DNA from: Streptomyces tropicalis
GTDB lineage: Bacteria; Actinomycetota; Actinomycetes; Streptomycetales; Streptomycetaceae
Assembly (NCBI RefSeq): GCF_029269835.1
Contig: NZ_JARJBB010000003.1
Coordinates: 496,001 to 560,000 of the forward strand
Length of the DNA: 64,000 nucleotides
Direction: 5' to 3'
Both the position numbers and the translations under genes were made by a program. Positions within the stretch are counted from its first letter, which is position 1; every line of letters starts with the position of its first letter. Positions 42,286 through 50,721 of this stretch are shown piece by piece. Below the pieces are notes generated by a model. That model had not been told where the DNA came from. It saw only the letters and a list, made by a program, of their open reading frames with translations, and did not search any database.

Positions 42286-42897
42286 TCAGATCCGACGGCG
42301 CGCCGACTCCTCGAGCTGTTCGACCAGTTCCGCGGCCATGGCCTTGATCGTTTCCAGCCCCGTACGCCCCCAGGGGTGCGGGTCCTGGTCGACTACGCAG
42401 ATCGTGCCGAGCACCACGCCGGTGCTGTCTATCAGCGGTGCGCCCAGGTAGGAGTGGACGCCGATCGCGTCGACCACGGGGTTGCCGGCGAACCGCGGGA
42501 AGTCCCGGATGTCCTCCAGCACCAGCGCCCGGCGGCGCTTGACCACGTGCGGGCAGATGCCCATGTCGATGTCGCGGGGCATGACGCGGCCGGGCACCGG
42601 GTCCTCCAGCAACGGCGGTCCCACGTGGACCGTGGTGTCCTGTGCGATGCTGTACAGCCCTGCGAAGTACTGGCGGTCGGCGTCGAGGAAGAAGTTGACG
42701 CCGGCGTAGCAGCCACCGGTACGGTGTGCCAGATTCCGTGCGAAGGCGTCGAGTTCCGTATCCGGACGGGCTTCGATGCCCAGCTCGCGCAGCCGCTCGG
42801 TTCGGGTACGCACCTGTGGGTCCTCCGGGGGAAGGAGCAGGTGGCGCAGGGCGATCCCGGACTCAGGCCCGGAGGAGTTGGTCGGTGTCGCTGCCAT
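42286..42897 (-). CDS. GAF-domain protein, fifth gene of the conservon
   Basis: This 203-aa protein has one GAF domain (about residues 45-190: FARNLAHRTGGCYAGVNFFL, VDAIGVHSYLGAPLIDSTG, VLGTICVVDQDPHPWG). GAF domains bind cyclic nucleotides, haem or other small ligands. The ATG lies 35 bases inside the end of cvnD, so it is translationally coupled to the conservon. It may be the sensory input or output module of the system. Confidence 0.88.
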   Translation of the reverse strand: MAATPTNSSGPESGIALRHLLLPPEDPQVRTRTERLRELGIEARPDTELDAFARNLAHRTGGCYAGVNFFLDADRQYFAGLYSIAQDTTVHVGPPLLEDPVPGRVMPRDIDMGICPHVVKRRRALVLEDIRDFPRFAGNPVVDAIGVHSYLGAPLIDSTGVVLGTICVVDQDPHPWGRTGLETIKAMAAELVEQLEESARRRI

Positions 42898-43483
42898 GGG
42901 AACTCCTTGTCGTGAGCAGATGCTGAATCAGTTCGAGCAGCACGCGGATGCCCGCGCTCTGGACGCGGGCGTCGCACAGCACGACCGGCACCTCCTGCGT
43001 GAGGTCGAGAGCGGTCCGCACCTCCTCCGCGCGGTAGCGGTGGGCGCCGTCGAACTCGTTGACGGCCACGACGAAGGGGATGCCACGCCGCTCGAAGAAG
43101 TCCACCGCTGCGAAGGAGTGCTCCATCCTGCGGGTGTCGGCGAGGACCACCGCCCCCAGCGCTCCCTCGGAGAGCTCGTCCCACATGAACCAGAAGCGTT
43201 CCTGCCCCGGCGTGCCGAACAGGTACAGGACATGGGACGGACTGAGCGTGATCCGGCCGAAGTCCAGGGCCACCGTGGTGGTGGCCTTGTTCTCCACTCC
43301 GTCCAGCCGGTCGGTGGCCGCGCTGACGGCGGTCAGTATCTCCTCGGTGCTCAGCGGCTCGATCTCGCTGAGCGCGTTGACGAAGGTCGTCTTTCCCACG
43401 CCGAACCCGCCGGCGATGAGCACCTTGATTCCCACCGGCAGGACTCCGGCGGGCAGCGGATCACAGTCGTTTGAGGAGGCCAT
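42863..43483 (-). CDS. cvnD: Conservon GTPase CvnD
   Basis: This 206-aa small GTPase starts at ATG 43483. The P-loop is GGFGVGKTTFV (residues 25-35), the G3-like motif is LFGTPGQERFWFM, and the G4-like motif is VAVNEFDG. The G3 region differs from the Ras DxxGQ but is usual for CvnD. It is the GTPase output of the CvnA-B-C membrane complex. Its start overlaps the end of cvnC by 23 bases. Confidence 0.93.
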   Translation of the reverse strand: MASSNDCDPLPAGVLPVGIKVLIAGGFGVGKTTFVNALSEIEPLSTEEILTAVSAATDRLDGVENKATTTVALDFGRITLSPSHVLYLFGTPGQERFWFMWDELSEGALGAVVLADTRRMEHSFAAVDFFERRGIPFVVAVNEFDGAHRYRAEEVRTALDLTQEVPVVLCDARVQSAGIRVLLELIQHLLTTRSSHGSDTDQLLRA

Positions 43484-43847
43484 CGCGTACCGCTTCCAGG
43501 AGGTCTCGATCAGGTCGTGCGCAGTGGCCCGGGGAAGGCGGGGGCGCATCATCTGCGACCACCGCTCCTCCCTCGGCCAGATCGGACAGCAGCACCTTGA
43601 CCACGGCGGCGGGCACCTGCATCCGGGCCGCGACCTCGGCGACGCTCACAGGCCGCTCGCACAGCGCCAGCACCTGCGCATGGTCCAGTCCGAAGGCGCC
43701 CTGCGTCTGGGCGCCAGTGGCCTGCACCACGGTCACGAGCGTGAAGTGGGACGTGGCCCTGGTCCGGCCGTCGCTCACGGTGTAGGGACGGACCAGCCGC
43801 CCGACCGCTTCGTCGATCAGCGGTCCGTCCGGAAGGACCGGCGTCAT
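43461..43847 (-). CDS. cvnC: Conservon DUF742 protein CvnC
   Basis: This 128-aa protein matches DUF742: LVRPYTVSDGRTRATSHF, GLDHAQVLALCERPVSVAEV, AARMQVPAAVVKVLLSDL. It contains a winged-helix-like core and links CvnB to CvnD. The gene lies 3 bases after cvnB and overlaps cvnD by 23 bases, so the three are co-translated. Confidence 0.95.
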   Translation of the reverse strand: MTPVLPDGPLIDEAVGRLVRPYTVSDGRTRATSHFTLVTVVQATGAQTQGAFGLDHAQVLALCERPVSVAEVAARMQVPAAVVKVLLSDLAEGGAVVADDAPPPSPGHCARPDRDLLEAVRDGLLKRL

Positions 43848-43850
43848 CGG

Positions 43851-44243
43851 TTACCCCACCGGGTGCCGGGGCGGTGTGGCCAGGTGCGGGCGCACGCTCT
43901 TCACCATCATCCCCATCTCGTAGCCCAGCACCGCTGCGTCCGCCTCGCGTCCGGCCAGCACCGCCAGCACCGCGCCGTGCCCGGCGGCCGAGACGAACAG
44001 CAGCGAGGTGCTGAGTTCCGTCACGATCTGCCGCACGTCACCGCCGTCGTCGAAGTGCCGGCCCGCGCTGCGCGCCAACGAGTACAGCCCACTGGCAAGG
44101 GCGGCCAACTGGTCCGCGGCGTCCTCGTCGAGTCCCTCCGCTGCCTTCACCAGCCCGTCCGAGGACAGCAACAAGGCACTTCGGGTGTGTGGCACCCGGT
44201 TCACCAGACCCGTCAACAGCCAGGAAAGGTCTTCGCTCGCCAC
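43851..44243 (-). CDS. cvnB: Conservon Roadblock/LC7 protein CvnB
   Basis: This 130-aa Roadblock/LC7 protein shows LSWLLTGLVNRVPHTRSALL, LSSDGLVKAAEGLDEDAADQ and LAALASGLYSLARSAGRHF. Such proteins act as GTPase regulators, the counterpart of MglB. It sits 74 bases after cvnA. Confidence 0.95.
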   Translation of the reverse strand: MASEDLSWLLTGLVNRVPHTRSALLLSSDGLVKAAEGLDEDAADQLAALASGLYSLARSAGRHFDDGGDVRQIVTELSTSLLFVSAAGHGAVLAVLAGREADAAVLGYEMGMMVKSVRPHLATPPRHPVG

Positions 44244-44317
44244 GATCGTGTACTCCTCTTCGACGGAAGGAAACGGCTTGCTGGACGGGGCCCCGGGCCT
44301 TCGGGGCTGCTCGGCTG

Positions 44318-45883
44318 TCAGTGCGTCTCCGCTTCCTCGGCTCTGCGCAGTCCGGTCTGGAACGCGGCCATCAGGCCCGGGTCGTGTGCGATGTCTTCGG
44401 CGGCACCGGCGCTGGGGACCGGGTGCGGCCGTTCGGCGGCGTGGTCCTGGCGGCGTCGCCGAGGCAGCCGCGGACGGTCGTCCTCGCCGTCGGAGGGCAC
44501 CGGGGCGGGCTGGATTCCGGACTCGGACACGAGCGGATCCGCAAGGACACCCACCACTGTGGCACGGGGGTCCGCCGTCCCAGGTTCCACCGGGTCCTGC
44601 GGCCCGGCGTCAGAGGCCGGGACGGTGTGGTGGACGGACGCGGGAGCTGCGGGCTGCGGGCCGAGCAGTGCCTTGGGCAGCACCATGACGGCCTGCGTGC
44701 CGCCGTAGACGTTGCTCAGCAACTGCACGGCGATGTCATGCCGCTGAGCCAGGGCGGAGACCACGTACAAGCCGATCCGGCCGTCCTGCAGCAGCTCGCC
44801 GAGGGCTACCTTGTCGGGTGCACTCAAAACGGTGTTCATCTGGTTGCGTTCGGCCGGGGACATGCCCAGGCCCCGGTCCTCGACCTCGATCGCCACCCCC
44901 GCGGCGACGGGCTCCACCCGCACGTGCACGGTGGTCTGGGGCGGTGAGAAAACCGTGGCGTTCTCCAGCAGCTCGGCCAGCAGATGGACGACGTCGACCA
45001 CGGCGTGGCCGCTGACCGTTCCATCGATGGGCGGCACCAGCTTGACCCGAGCGTACTGGTCGATCTCTGCGACGGCGGAACGCAGCACGTCGGTCAGGCC
45101 GACCGGGCGGGTCCACTGGCGGTGGGTGTTCGCGCCGCCGAGCACGGCCAGGTTCTCGGCGTAGCGGCGGATCCGGGTGGACAGGTGATCCACCCGGAAC
45201 AGCCCCTTGAGCAGGTCGGGGTCCTCGACCTCGCTCTCCAGGTTGTCCAGCAGGCCGATCTCGCGGTGCACCAGGGACTCCAGGCGGTGCGCCAGGTTGG
45301 CGAACACCTCGAGCTGCTCCAGTCGGGAGCTGTGTTCCGCACCGACCGCACAGGCGGCAGTCTCCAGCAGGGCTGCCTCCGCCTCGTGCCGGGCCGCAGC
45401 GATCTCGAATCCAAGGCGGGAGAGTTCGTCCGGGCCGGTCTGCGGCGGCAGTTCCGGCCGGCGCCGCACAGCCCGCTCCCCAGCCCGCAACCGGCGGCAC
45501 AGCGACTCCAGTTCGGCCCTGCCCTCCGCCGTGGCACGGGTCAGCTCGGCCAGCTCGGCACGGTTCCGGTCGGCCGCGCGGGACAACTCCGCCCAGTGCC
45601 TGGTGACTGCTCGGGCCTTCGCCGAAGCCCGTATGCCCGCGATCCCGGACGCCACGGCGCCGATGAGGACCAGGGCGGTGAACACCGCTCCCTGGTCCGC
45701 CCGGTCCAGGTGGCCATCGCTGACCAGCGCGGTGGCCACCACACCGGTCACGGCGACCACGCCCGGCGGCAGCACGGCTGCCAGCACCTGACGCCGCCTC
45801 AGGAATCCACTTCGTGACTCGGCCGTCCGGGCGGTCATGGGTGACACCTGCCGGTCGTCCGGCGGCGTGGAAGGCTCAGGCAT
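44318..45883 (-). CDS. cvnA: Conservon membrane sensor ATPase/kinase CvnA
   Basis: This 521-aa protein has two membrane helices (about residues 34-55 and 66-84), a long coiled-coil/HAMP-like linker (90-230), and a histidine-kinase-like ATPase domain. The ATPase N-box is LLAELLENATVFSPP, G1 is EDRGLGMSPAE and G2 is GRIGLYVVSALAQRH. No clear phosphoacceptor His box is seen, as in other CvnA proteins. The C-terminal 110 residues are disordered and acidic/Pro-rich. It senses a signal at the membrane and drives the CvnB-D complex. Conservons control morphology and secondary metabolism in Streptomyces. Start ATG 45883 has GGGGA upstream. Confidence 0.93.
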   Translation of the reverse strand: MPEPSTPPDDRQVSPMTARTAESRSGFLRRRQVLAAVLPPGVVAVTGVVATALVSDGHLDRADQGAVFTALVLIGAVASGIAGIRASAKARAVTRHWAELSRAADRNRAELAELTRATAEGRAELESLCRRLRAGERAVRRRPELPPQTGPDELSRLGFEIAAARHEAEAALLETAACAVGAEHSSRLEQLEVFANLAHRLESLVHREIGLLDNLESEVEDPDLLKGLFRVDHLSTRIRRYAENLAVLGGANTHRQWTRPVGLTDVLRSAVAEIDQYARVKLVPPIDGTVSGHAVVDVVHLLAELLENATVFSPPQTTVHVRVEPVAAGVAIEVEDRGLGMSPAERNQMNTVLSAPDKVALGELLQDGRIGLYVVSALAQRHDIAVQLLSNVYGGTQAVMVLPKALLGPQPAAPASVHHTVPASDAGPQDPVEPGTADPRATVVGVLADPLVSESGIQPAPVPSDGEDDRPRLPRRRRQDHAAERPHPVPSAGAAEDIAHDPGLMAAFQTGLRRAEEAETH

Positions 45884-46379
45884 AACAGTCCCCGGACAGT
45901 ACGATGATCGGACCGAGCGCGCACGGTACCGCGTACCAGGACTCCGGTGTCAGCCCCTGGCGCGCACAGAGATCGAACCGTTGTCCTTCGACTTCGCTTT
46001 CGGCGCGCCCGTCCCGGTCGCGCGCGTACACGGCCACGAGCACGGGGGGACAGGATCATGCCTGCGGCCGTCACCATGAGGCTGGTGCGGATCGGCTCGT
46101 TGCTCGGCGGACACCTCGCGGAGGTGTGGGGTTGCCTCTGCTGTTGGCCCGGGTGCCGCCGCAGGCCAACCGCGAGCGCTGCTCTCGCCACCCGCGTGGC
46201 AAGCAACTGCCGGACCGAAAGGCTTGATCACCGATGTGTACGGCACTCCGGTCGCCGTCCCGCCAACCGGAGGGAACCGTCATGGCTTCAACCAGTTCAT
46301 GCTCCTGCTCGACGCGATTCCGCACCGGACCCTGGCGGCGCCGCCAGGGTCCGGTGCGGGCCTGACTCGCTGTTCGGGC
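45884..46379. other. Region upstream of cvnA with no intact gene
   Basis: This stretch has the cvnA promoter on the minus strand (45884 onward). The plus strand shows only low-confidence fragments. No intact gene is seen. Confidence 0.5.
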
Positions 46380-46688
46380 CCGCCGTTGCCTGCCGCCCAC
46401 GACACCCTGGTGCTGTGCGCCCTGGCCAAGGATCGTGCGGACCGGTACCAGACCGCCGAAGAGATGCGCGACGCCATCGGGAAGGTACTGGCAGGCCGTG
46501 CCACGACGGTCACCCTGCCGCCGCCGTTTCCGCCTGCGACGGTTGGGCACACCCAGCTGCCGCCGGCCCAGGATCCCCGGAAAGAACGCCTCGTGCGCCG
46601 ACGGCGCGTCCGCAGGGCGCTCCGGGCGATGGTGCTGCCGGCGGCCGCCGTGGGCATCTACGTGATCACCGGATCCCACGCCGCTGCT
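46380..46688 (+). pseudogene. Serine/threonine protein kinase C-terminal relic
   Basis: The frame has PPLPAAHDTLVLCALAKDRA, DRYQTAEEMRDAIGKVLAG, the last helices of a PknB-type kinase domain, then a basic stretch and a hydrophobic segment (AMVLPAAAVGIYVITGS). The catalytic lobes are missing. It runs without a break into the right-end repeat and on through the junction, so the ORF has no natural stop of its own. Confidence 0.6.
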
Positions 46689-46797
46689 CACGCCATCCTG
46701 CGGGTCACCCTGTCTCCCGAACGCACCTCATCAGAGGTAGAGCCTCTCTTGCGCCACCACGACCGTGTCGTCAGCCGTCGAATCATCCCTCGGACAC
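46689..46797. repeat. Right-end repeat, copy 2
   Basis: This is the partner of 41441-41548. It ends in the att core CCCTCGGACAC (46787-46797), which defines the right junction of the whole island. Confidence 0.85.
46787..46797. other. attR core
   Basis: CCCTCGGACAC matches the attL and internal cores. The last bases are the first bases of the hairpin that probably was the tRNA-Leu terminator. Confidence 0.7.
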
Positions 46798-46836
46798 CAG
46801 CAAGGCCCCTGTTCACCAGGGGTCTTGCTGGTGTCC
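46792..46836 (+). terminator. Probable ancestral tRNA-Leu terminator, displaced by the island
   Basis: A 20-bp stem (46792-46811 and 46817-46836, one mismatch) with the loop TTCAC starts within the att core sequence GGACAC. In the uninterrupted genome it would stand directly after the tRNA 3' end. Confidence 0.8.
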
Positions 46837-46839
46837 GGC

Positions 46840-47274
46840 TCATCCGCGAATCTTCACCGTGACGGTGTACGTGCCCGCGCCGCCGACGCACGGCCGGGCC
46901 TCGCCGCAACTGGTGCGGTGGGCCGTGATCTCCGCCGAGCCGGACCGGACGGCCCGCAGGTCGAGTTCGACGGTGCCGCATCCGGCGCCCGGGGCACAGG
47001 AGTGGGCCGGTGCGACCCGAGGGGTGCCGGCGGCGGCCAGGGCGGCCGGTGTTCTGCTGGTGAGGCCGGACCAGTAGGTGCTGTGCAGCGTGACCACCAC
47101 CGGGGTGCCCACCGTGGCCGAGACGGTGGTGCGGTTCGCGTGCTCGTCCAGCCGGAGAGGTGCGGGCGTGGCCGGCGCGGCGGGCTGCACGGTGTCGGCG
47201 CCGCAGGCCGAGAGGGTGGCGAGAGCCAGGCATGCGCCGAAGCGGAGTGCCACGTGGGTGCGCGGGAGCGTCAT
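46840..47274 (-). CDS. Putative lipoprotein, protease-inhibitor-like (chagasin/I42-type)
   Basis: This 144-aa protein starts at ATG 47274; AGGAGG lies nine bases upstream, where an earlier in-frame ATG belongs to the ribosome site. The signal has a lipobox (LATLSAC, Cys 23), so it is membrane-anchored outside. The mature part has TVGTPVVVTLHSTYWSGL and a late GTYTVTVKI strand, like the beta-sandwich of chagasin-type protease inhibitors. That similarity is weak. It is the first backbone gene beyond the island. Confidence 0.7.
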   Translation of the reverse strand: MTLPRTHVALRFGACLALATLSACGADTVQPAAPATPAPLRLDEHANRTTVSATVGTPVVVTLHSTYWSGLTSRTPAALAAAGTPRVAPAHSCAPGAGCGTVELDLRAVRSGSAEITAHRTSCGEARPCVGGAGTYTVTVKIRG

Positions 47275-47320
47275 GAACGAGCCCCTCCTCATTTCCGGGC
47301 GTTCTTGTGCCGATGGGACG

Positions 47321-47357
47321 GCTCCGCCCCGGCCGTGGTTCCCTGCCGGGGCGGAGC
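47321..47357 (-). terminator. Hairpin between the lipoprotein and the Ig-domain gene
   Basis: A perfect 12-bp stem (47321-47332 and 47346-47357) with a 13-base loop lies 31 bases beyond the Ig-protein stop on the minus strand. Confidence 0.7.
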
Positions 47358-47388
47358 GTGTCGAACTGTGCCCGGGGGCCTCAGAAGG

Positions 47389-49320
47389 TCAGGAGGCGTT
47401 GAGGGCGGTGTCGTCGACGACGAAGCTGGTCTGCAGGCTGGAGTCCTCGGTGCCGGTGAACTTCAGGGTCACCGTCTGGCCGGCGTAGCTGGACAGGTTG
47501 AAGGACTTGAGCGCGTAGCCGCTCGCCGCGTTCAGGTTGGAGTAGGTGGCCAGGGTCGTGGAGCCGACCTGGACGGTCAGCTTGTCGTAGGCCGAGGTCG
47601 TGGTGGTCTCGGCGGTGTCGACGTGCAGGTAGAAGGAGAAGGTGGCGCTGCACCCGGACGGGATGGTCACCGACTGGGACAGGGTGTCGGTGTGGGCGCT
47701 GCCGTAGCCGTCCATCCAGGCCTTCCAGCTGCCCGAGTGGGCCGGCTCACCGCTGGAGTTGTCGATCACGCCGGTGCTGGCGGTCCACGGCGAGGCGGTG
47801 CCGGTCTCGAAGCCGGGGTTGCCGAGCTTCTGACCCGGGCTGGCGCAGCCGCCGCCGGTGTTGCTGACGGTCCAGGTGAAGGAGGTGCTGCCGGAGGCTC
47901 CCGTGGTGTCCTTGGCGGTCACCGTGACGGAAGAGGTGCCGGCCGTGGTCGGGGTGCCGGTGATCTTGCCGCTGGAGGAGATGCTCAGCCCGGCGGGGAG
48001 CCCCGTCGCGCTGTAGGTGAGGGTCTGGCCCGAGGCCGAGTCCGAACCGCTCATCTGCAGCGAGACGGCGGTGCCGACCGTGGAGGTCTGGTTGCCGGGG
48101 TTGTTCACCGTGACCGTGTTGCCCGAGCTGCCGCCGCCGACGATCGGGTGGGAGATGGCGCACGCGTTGGTGTCGTTGGACCAGCTGGCCTGCTCCGCGA
48201 AGGTGCCGGCGGTGCCCATGGTGATGTTGGCCGCCCCGCCGGTGGAGCCCGGCGAGATCCAGGCGCACTCGTCGGAGTTCTCCTGGCCGTTGTACGAGCT
48301 GCCGGTCTGGTTGGTCCAGCCGCCCGCCGGGTTCTGGTCCGACATCATCTCGTGCCACTCGTGGCCGAGGGTCATGGTCCAGCCGTCGAGCGTTCCGGGC
48401 GAGTTGACGAAGCCGACGCCGCAGCCCGCGCCCGAGTCCATGTTGTACGGCTGGTTGCTGAACGCGATGTCGCCGTAGTTGGACGTCACCGCGCCACCGG
48501 TCAGCGTGGAGTCGCCGTTGTAGTCGTGCCAGGCGCAGTACTGCCCCTGGTACGAGTCCGGGTTGGTGCCGTGCGGGGACAGGATCACGTAGTACGCGTC
48601 ACGGTTCGACGCGGCCGTGGTGTTGCCGAAGTGGGCGGCCGCGTTGACGGCCTCCACGCCGAGCTGGTGTCCCGACGCGGCACTCGGCGAGGCGGTCGAG
48701 TTGTCGTACCAGACGCCGGCCAGCACGCCGCCGCTCTGGTAGGGGATGTAGTTGGCGTTCGAGGGGCAGCTGGTGGCGCCGGCCGAGACGTTCGGGCCGT
48801 CGCACCACTGGGTCAGGTCGGCCGACCACAGCTCGTTGCCGGTGCCTATGCCCTTGAACATCTCCTGGGCGACCGGCGCGGCGCCGTCCGCGTCACCGGT
48901 GAAGGTCGCGTCGCCCTTGCTGTTGGTGCCCTGGGTTCCCCACTGGTTGCCGTAGAAGACCAGGTAGACCTTGGAGTGGCCGCTCTGGACACCGATGCCG
49001 TCGATGCCGCCGCCGTAGGCGAGCGTCTCCGGCCCGGTCGCGGCAGCCGTCGACGGCTGGGACTTCGCCCACGCCTTCATCTTGGCGTGCTGCTGGAGGG
49101 TCGGCACGACGCCGTGCCGGTACGCGTGCTTGTACGCGGGGCTGTACGGGTTGACGACGGAGTGGCTCGACGCCTTCGGCGCGGCGGCTGCCGCCTGGGG
49201 TGCGGCGGCCACCATGCCGCCGACCACCAGTGCTGCGGCCGACATCAGGACGGCGGATCCGTGGCGGGTGAACCGCCGGAGCGGGTGGGGTCTCGCGTGG
49301 TCCGGGTTCTGCGATCGCAA
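47389..49320 (-). CDS. Secreted metalloprotease-like protein with Ig and jelly-roll domains
   Basis: This 643-aa protein probably starts at TTG 49320, eight bases after AGGAAGG. The long signal peptide ends near residue 45 ([19 protein letters not shown]). The N-terminal 320 residues have a globular domain with [20 protein letters not shown] and [26 protein letters not shown] recalls zinc sites of secreted peptidases but is not canonical HExxH. A putative Ig (He_PIG) domain follows (about 375-470). A C-terminal jelly-roll with [12 protein letters not shown] is last. It is divergent from the TrmB-type regulator. Confidence 0.75.
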   Translation of the reverse strand: MRSQNPDHARPHPLRRFTRHGSAVLMSAAALVVGGMVAAAPQAAAAAPKASSHSVVNPYSPAYKHAYRHGVVPTLQQHAKMKAWAKSQPSTAAATGPETLAYGGGIDGIGVQSGHSKVYLVFYGNQWGTQGTNSKGDATFTGDADGAAPVAQEMFKGIGTGNELWSADLTQWCDGPNVSAGATSCPSNANYIPYQSGGVLAGVWYDNSTASPSAASGHQLGVEAVNAAAHFGNTTAASNRDAYYVILSPHGTNPDSYQGQYCAWHDYNGDSTLTGGAVTSNYGDIAFSNQPYNMDSGAGCGVGFVNSPGTLDGWTMTLGHEWHEMMSDQNPAGGWTNQTGSSYNGQENSDECAWISPGSTGGAANITMGTAGTFAEQASWSNDTNACAISHPIVGGGSSGNTVTVNNPGNQTSTVGTAVSLQMSGSDSASGQTLTYSATGLPAGLSISSSGKITGTPTTAGTSSVTVTAKDTTGASGSTSFTWTVSNTGGGCASPGQKLGNPGFETGTASPWTASTGVIDNSSGEPAHSGSWKAWMDGYGSAHTDTLSQSVTIPSGCSATFSFYLHVDTAETTTTSAYDKLTVQVGSTTLATYSNLNAASGYALKSFNLSSYAGQTVTLKFTGTEDSSLQTSFVVDDTALNAS

Positions 49321-49654
49321 AAGACTGACCTTCCTGGGGAGTCGGCGCCCCACGGCGAGAAGCGGGGGTGACCAGAGCATGACAAGTCGCCTGTTGGCTA
49401 CGACGCTGGTCAACTGGTGCCGGGGGGCTTGGGGGAGCGCACGTTCTTCGATGTGAGCTGTACTGCCACCCCGGAGAGTGGTGGCCGGATGTGATGCTAT
49501 TGAGTTCCACCCCGGTCGACTATCCGCCGACGGCAAAGTCTTTCCCTCGTTCAAGGGGCGCAGGCGAGCCCCAACCCGTCGGAATCGGGACGGATTTGAT
49601 GTCGCGCGTCCTTCACGGGGGGTCCGGAGCGTAACGGTTATAGCGTGTGACCCC
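49321..49654. other. Divergent promoter region
   Basis: These 334 bases separate the Ig-domain gene and the TrmB-type regulator. The minus strand carries the promoter of the secreted protein. On the plus strand a TTATAG hexamer (49638-49643) lies close to the regulator ATG. No gene is seen. Confidence 0.5.
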
Positions 49655-50473
49655 ATGGACGTGGATGACGGATCGGTCGGTGACCTCACGGCACTGGGCC
49701 TGGCGCGCTACGAGGCGCGGGTCTACCTCGCGCTGGTCAGGCGCGAGTCGTACACCGCCACCGAGGTGGCGCGTGAGGCGGACGTGCCCCGCCAGCGCGT
49801 CTACGACGTACTCGACGGCCTGGTGCGGCGCCGGCTCGCCACCGTCCGCCAGGGCCGGGTGGCCACGTTCTCCGCGGTCGCACCCGAACTCGCCACCGCC
49901 CGGCTCATGGCGCTGCAACGCGAGTCCCTGGAACGGCTCGAGCAGGTGTCCTCGGCGCTGGTCACCGCTCTGCTGCCGGTCTGGTCCGACGGGCGCACCA
50001 AGACCGACCCGCTCGACTACATCGAGGTGCTGCGCGACCCCAAGGCCATCGCCGAGCGCTTCGCCGACATTCAGGAACAGGCCGGACGCGAACTGCTGAG
50101 CTTCTGCCGACCGCCCTTCCTCGCCCCGGTCGCCAACACCGAGGGGATCGCGGCGGTGCGCCGGCTGCGCAGGGCAGGCGGCCGGGCCCGGGCCGTCTAC
50201 ACCCACGACGCTCTCGGCGACGCGGAAGTCCTCGAGCACGTGCGGTGTTTCGGCGAGGCCGGGGAGGAGGCACGGTTCACCTCCGAGTTGCCGCTCAAGC
50301 TGATCATCGCCGACGCCTCGCTCGTGCTCTGCGACATGCCGGACCCGGTGGCCGGCACCGGCGCCACCACCGCGCTCTACATCGAGCACCCGGCGCTCGC
50401 CCACTGCCTGCGACTGACGTTCGAGAGCGTCTGGGGGCGCGCCGAGCCGGCCGGTACCGCACGCGGCGTCTGA
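49655..50473 (+). CDS. TrmB-family transcriptional regulator
   Basis: This 272-aa protein starts at ATG 49655. The winged helix-turn-helix is at about residues 10-75: [38 protein letters not shown]. The C-terminal sensor domain has [20 protein letters not shown] and [20 protein letters not shown]. TrmB-type regulators answer sugars or similar ligands. No strong ribosome site precedes the ATG, and the -10-like TTATAG at 49638 suggests a short leader. It probably controls the divergent secreted protein or the adjacent gene downstream. Confidence 0.85.
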   Translation: MDVDDGSVGDLTALGLARYEARVYLALVRRESYTATEVAREADVPRQRVYDVLDGLVRRRLATVRQGRVATFSAVAPELATARLMALQRESLERLEQVSSALVTALLPVWSDGRTKTDPLDYIEVLRDPKAIAERFADIQEQAGRELLSFCRPPFLAPVANTEGIAAVRRLRRAGGRARAVYTHDALGDAEVLEHVRCFGEAGEEARFTSELPLKLIIADASLVLCDMPDPVAGTGATTALYIEHPALAHCLRLTFESVWGRAEPAGTARGV

Positions 50474-50721
50474 AGGGCGTCACCCCTGATGGAGCGGGTG
50501 CGCGGCATCGGGCCCCGGTCTCCGCGCCGGGCCGGACGGTCCGGGTGGTACCGGGCGGACGCCGGGGTCGTCACCGCGCCCCACCTCTGGGCAGCAGGTC
50601 GATGCCCGCTCGCCGCTGTGCCGTCACTCCGAGGCCATCGACCGTCCACGGAGGCGGATGAGCATCTGGGGGGCTTCGGGTGTATTCATCGTGCACCTAT
50701 CACCGACCCTGCTGAGGAAAC

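Larger units (their letters stand above)
28784..46797. mobile_element. Tandem genomic island integrated in tRNA-Leu(GAG)
   Basis: The island starts at the tRNA 3' end and ends at the third copy of the core. An internal core at 41537-41548 divides it into two elements of about 12.8 and 5.2 kb. Each element has a serine-recombinase relic at its left end and the 108-base repeat plus core at its right end. Cargo is a toxin-immunity locus, IS relics, a HEAT-repeat pseudogene and a DUF1152 gene in the first, and a conservon in the second. No replication or conjugation genes are seen and both integrases are broken, so it is probably immobile. Confidence 0.8.

Noticed and set aside
28784..46797. Integrative conjugative element (AICE/ICE)
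   Set aside because: No Rep, Tra/FtsK-like, Spd or excisionase gene is visible between the junctions.
48340..48400. Canonical HExxH zinc-protease site in the Ig-domain protein
   Set aside because: The residues are GHEWHE, so the second His is one position too early for HExxH. I therefore call it only metalloprotease-like.
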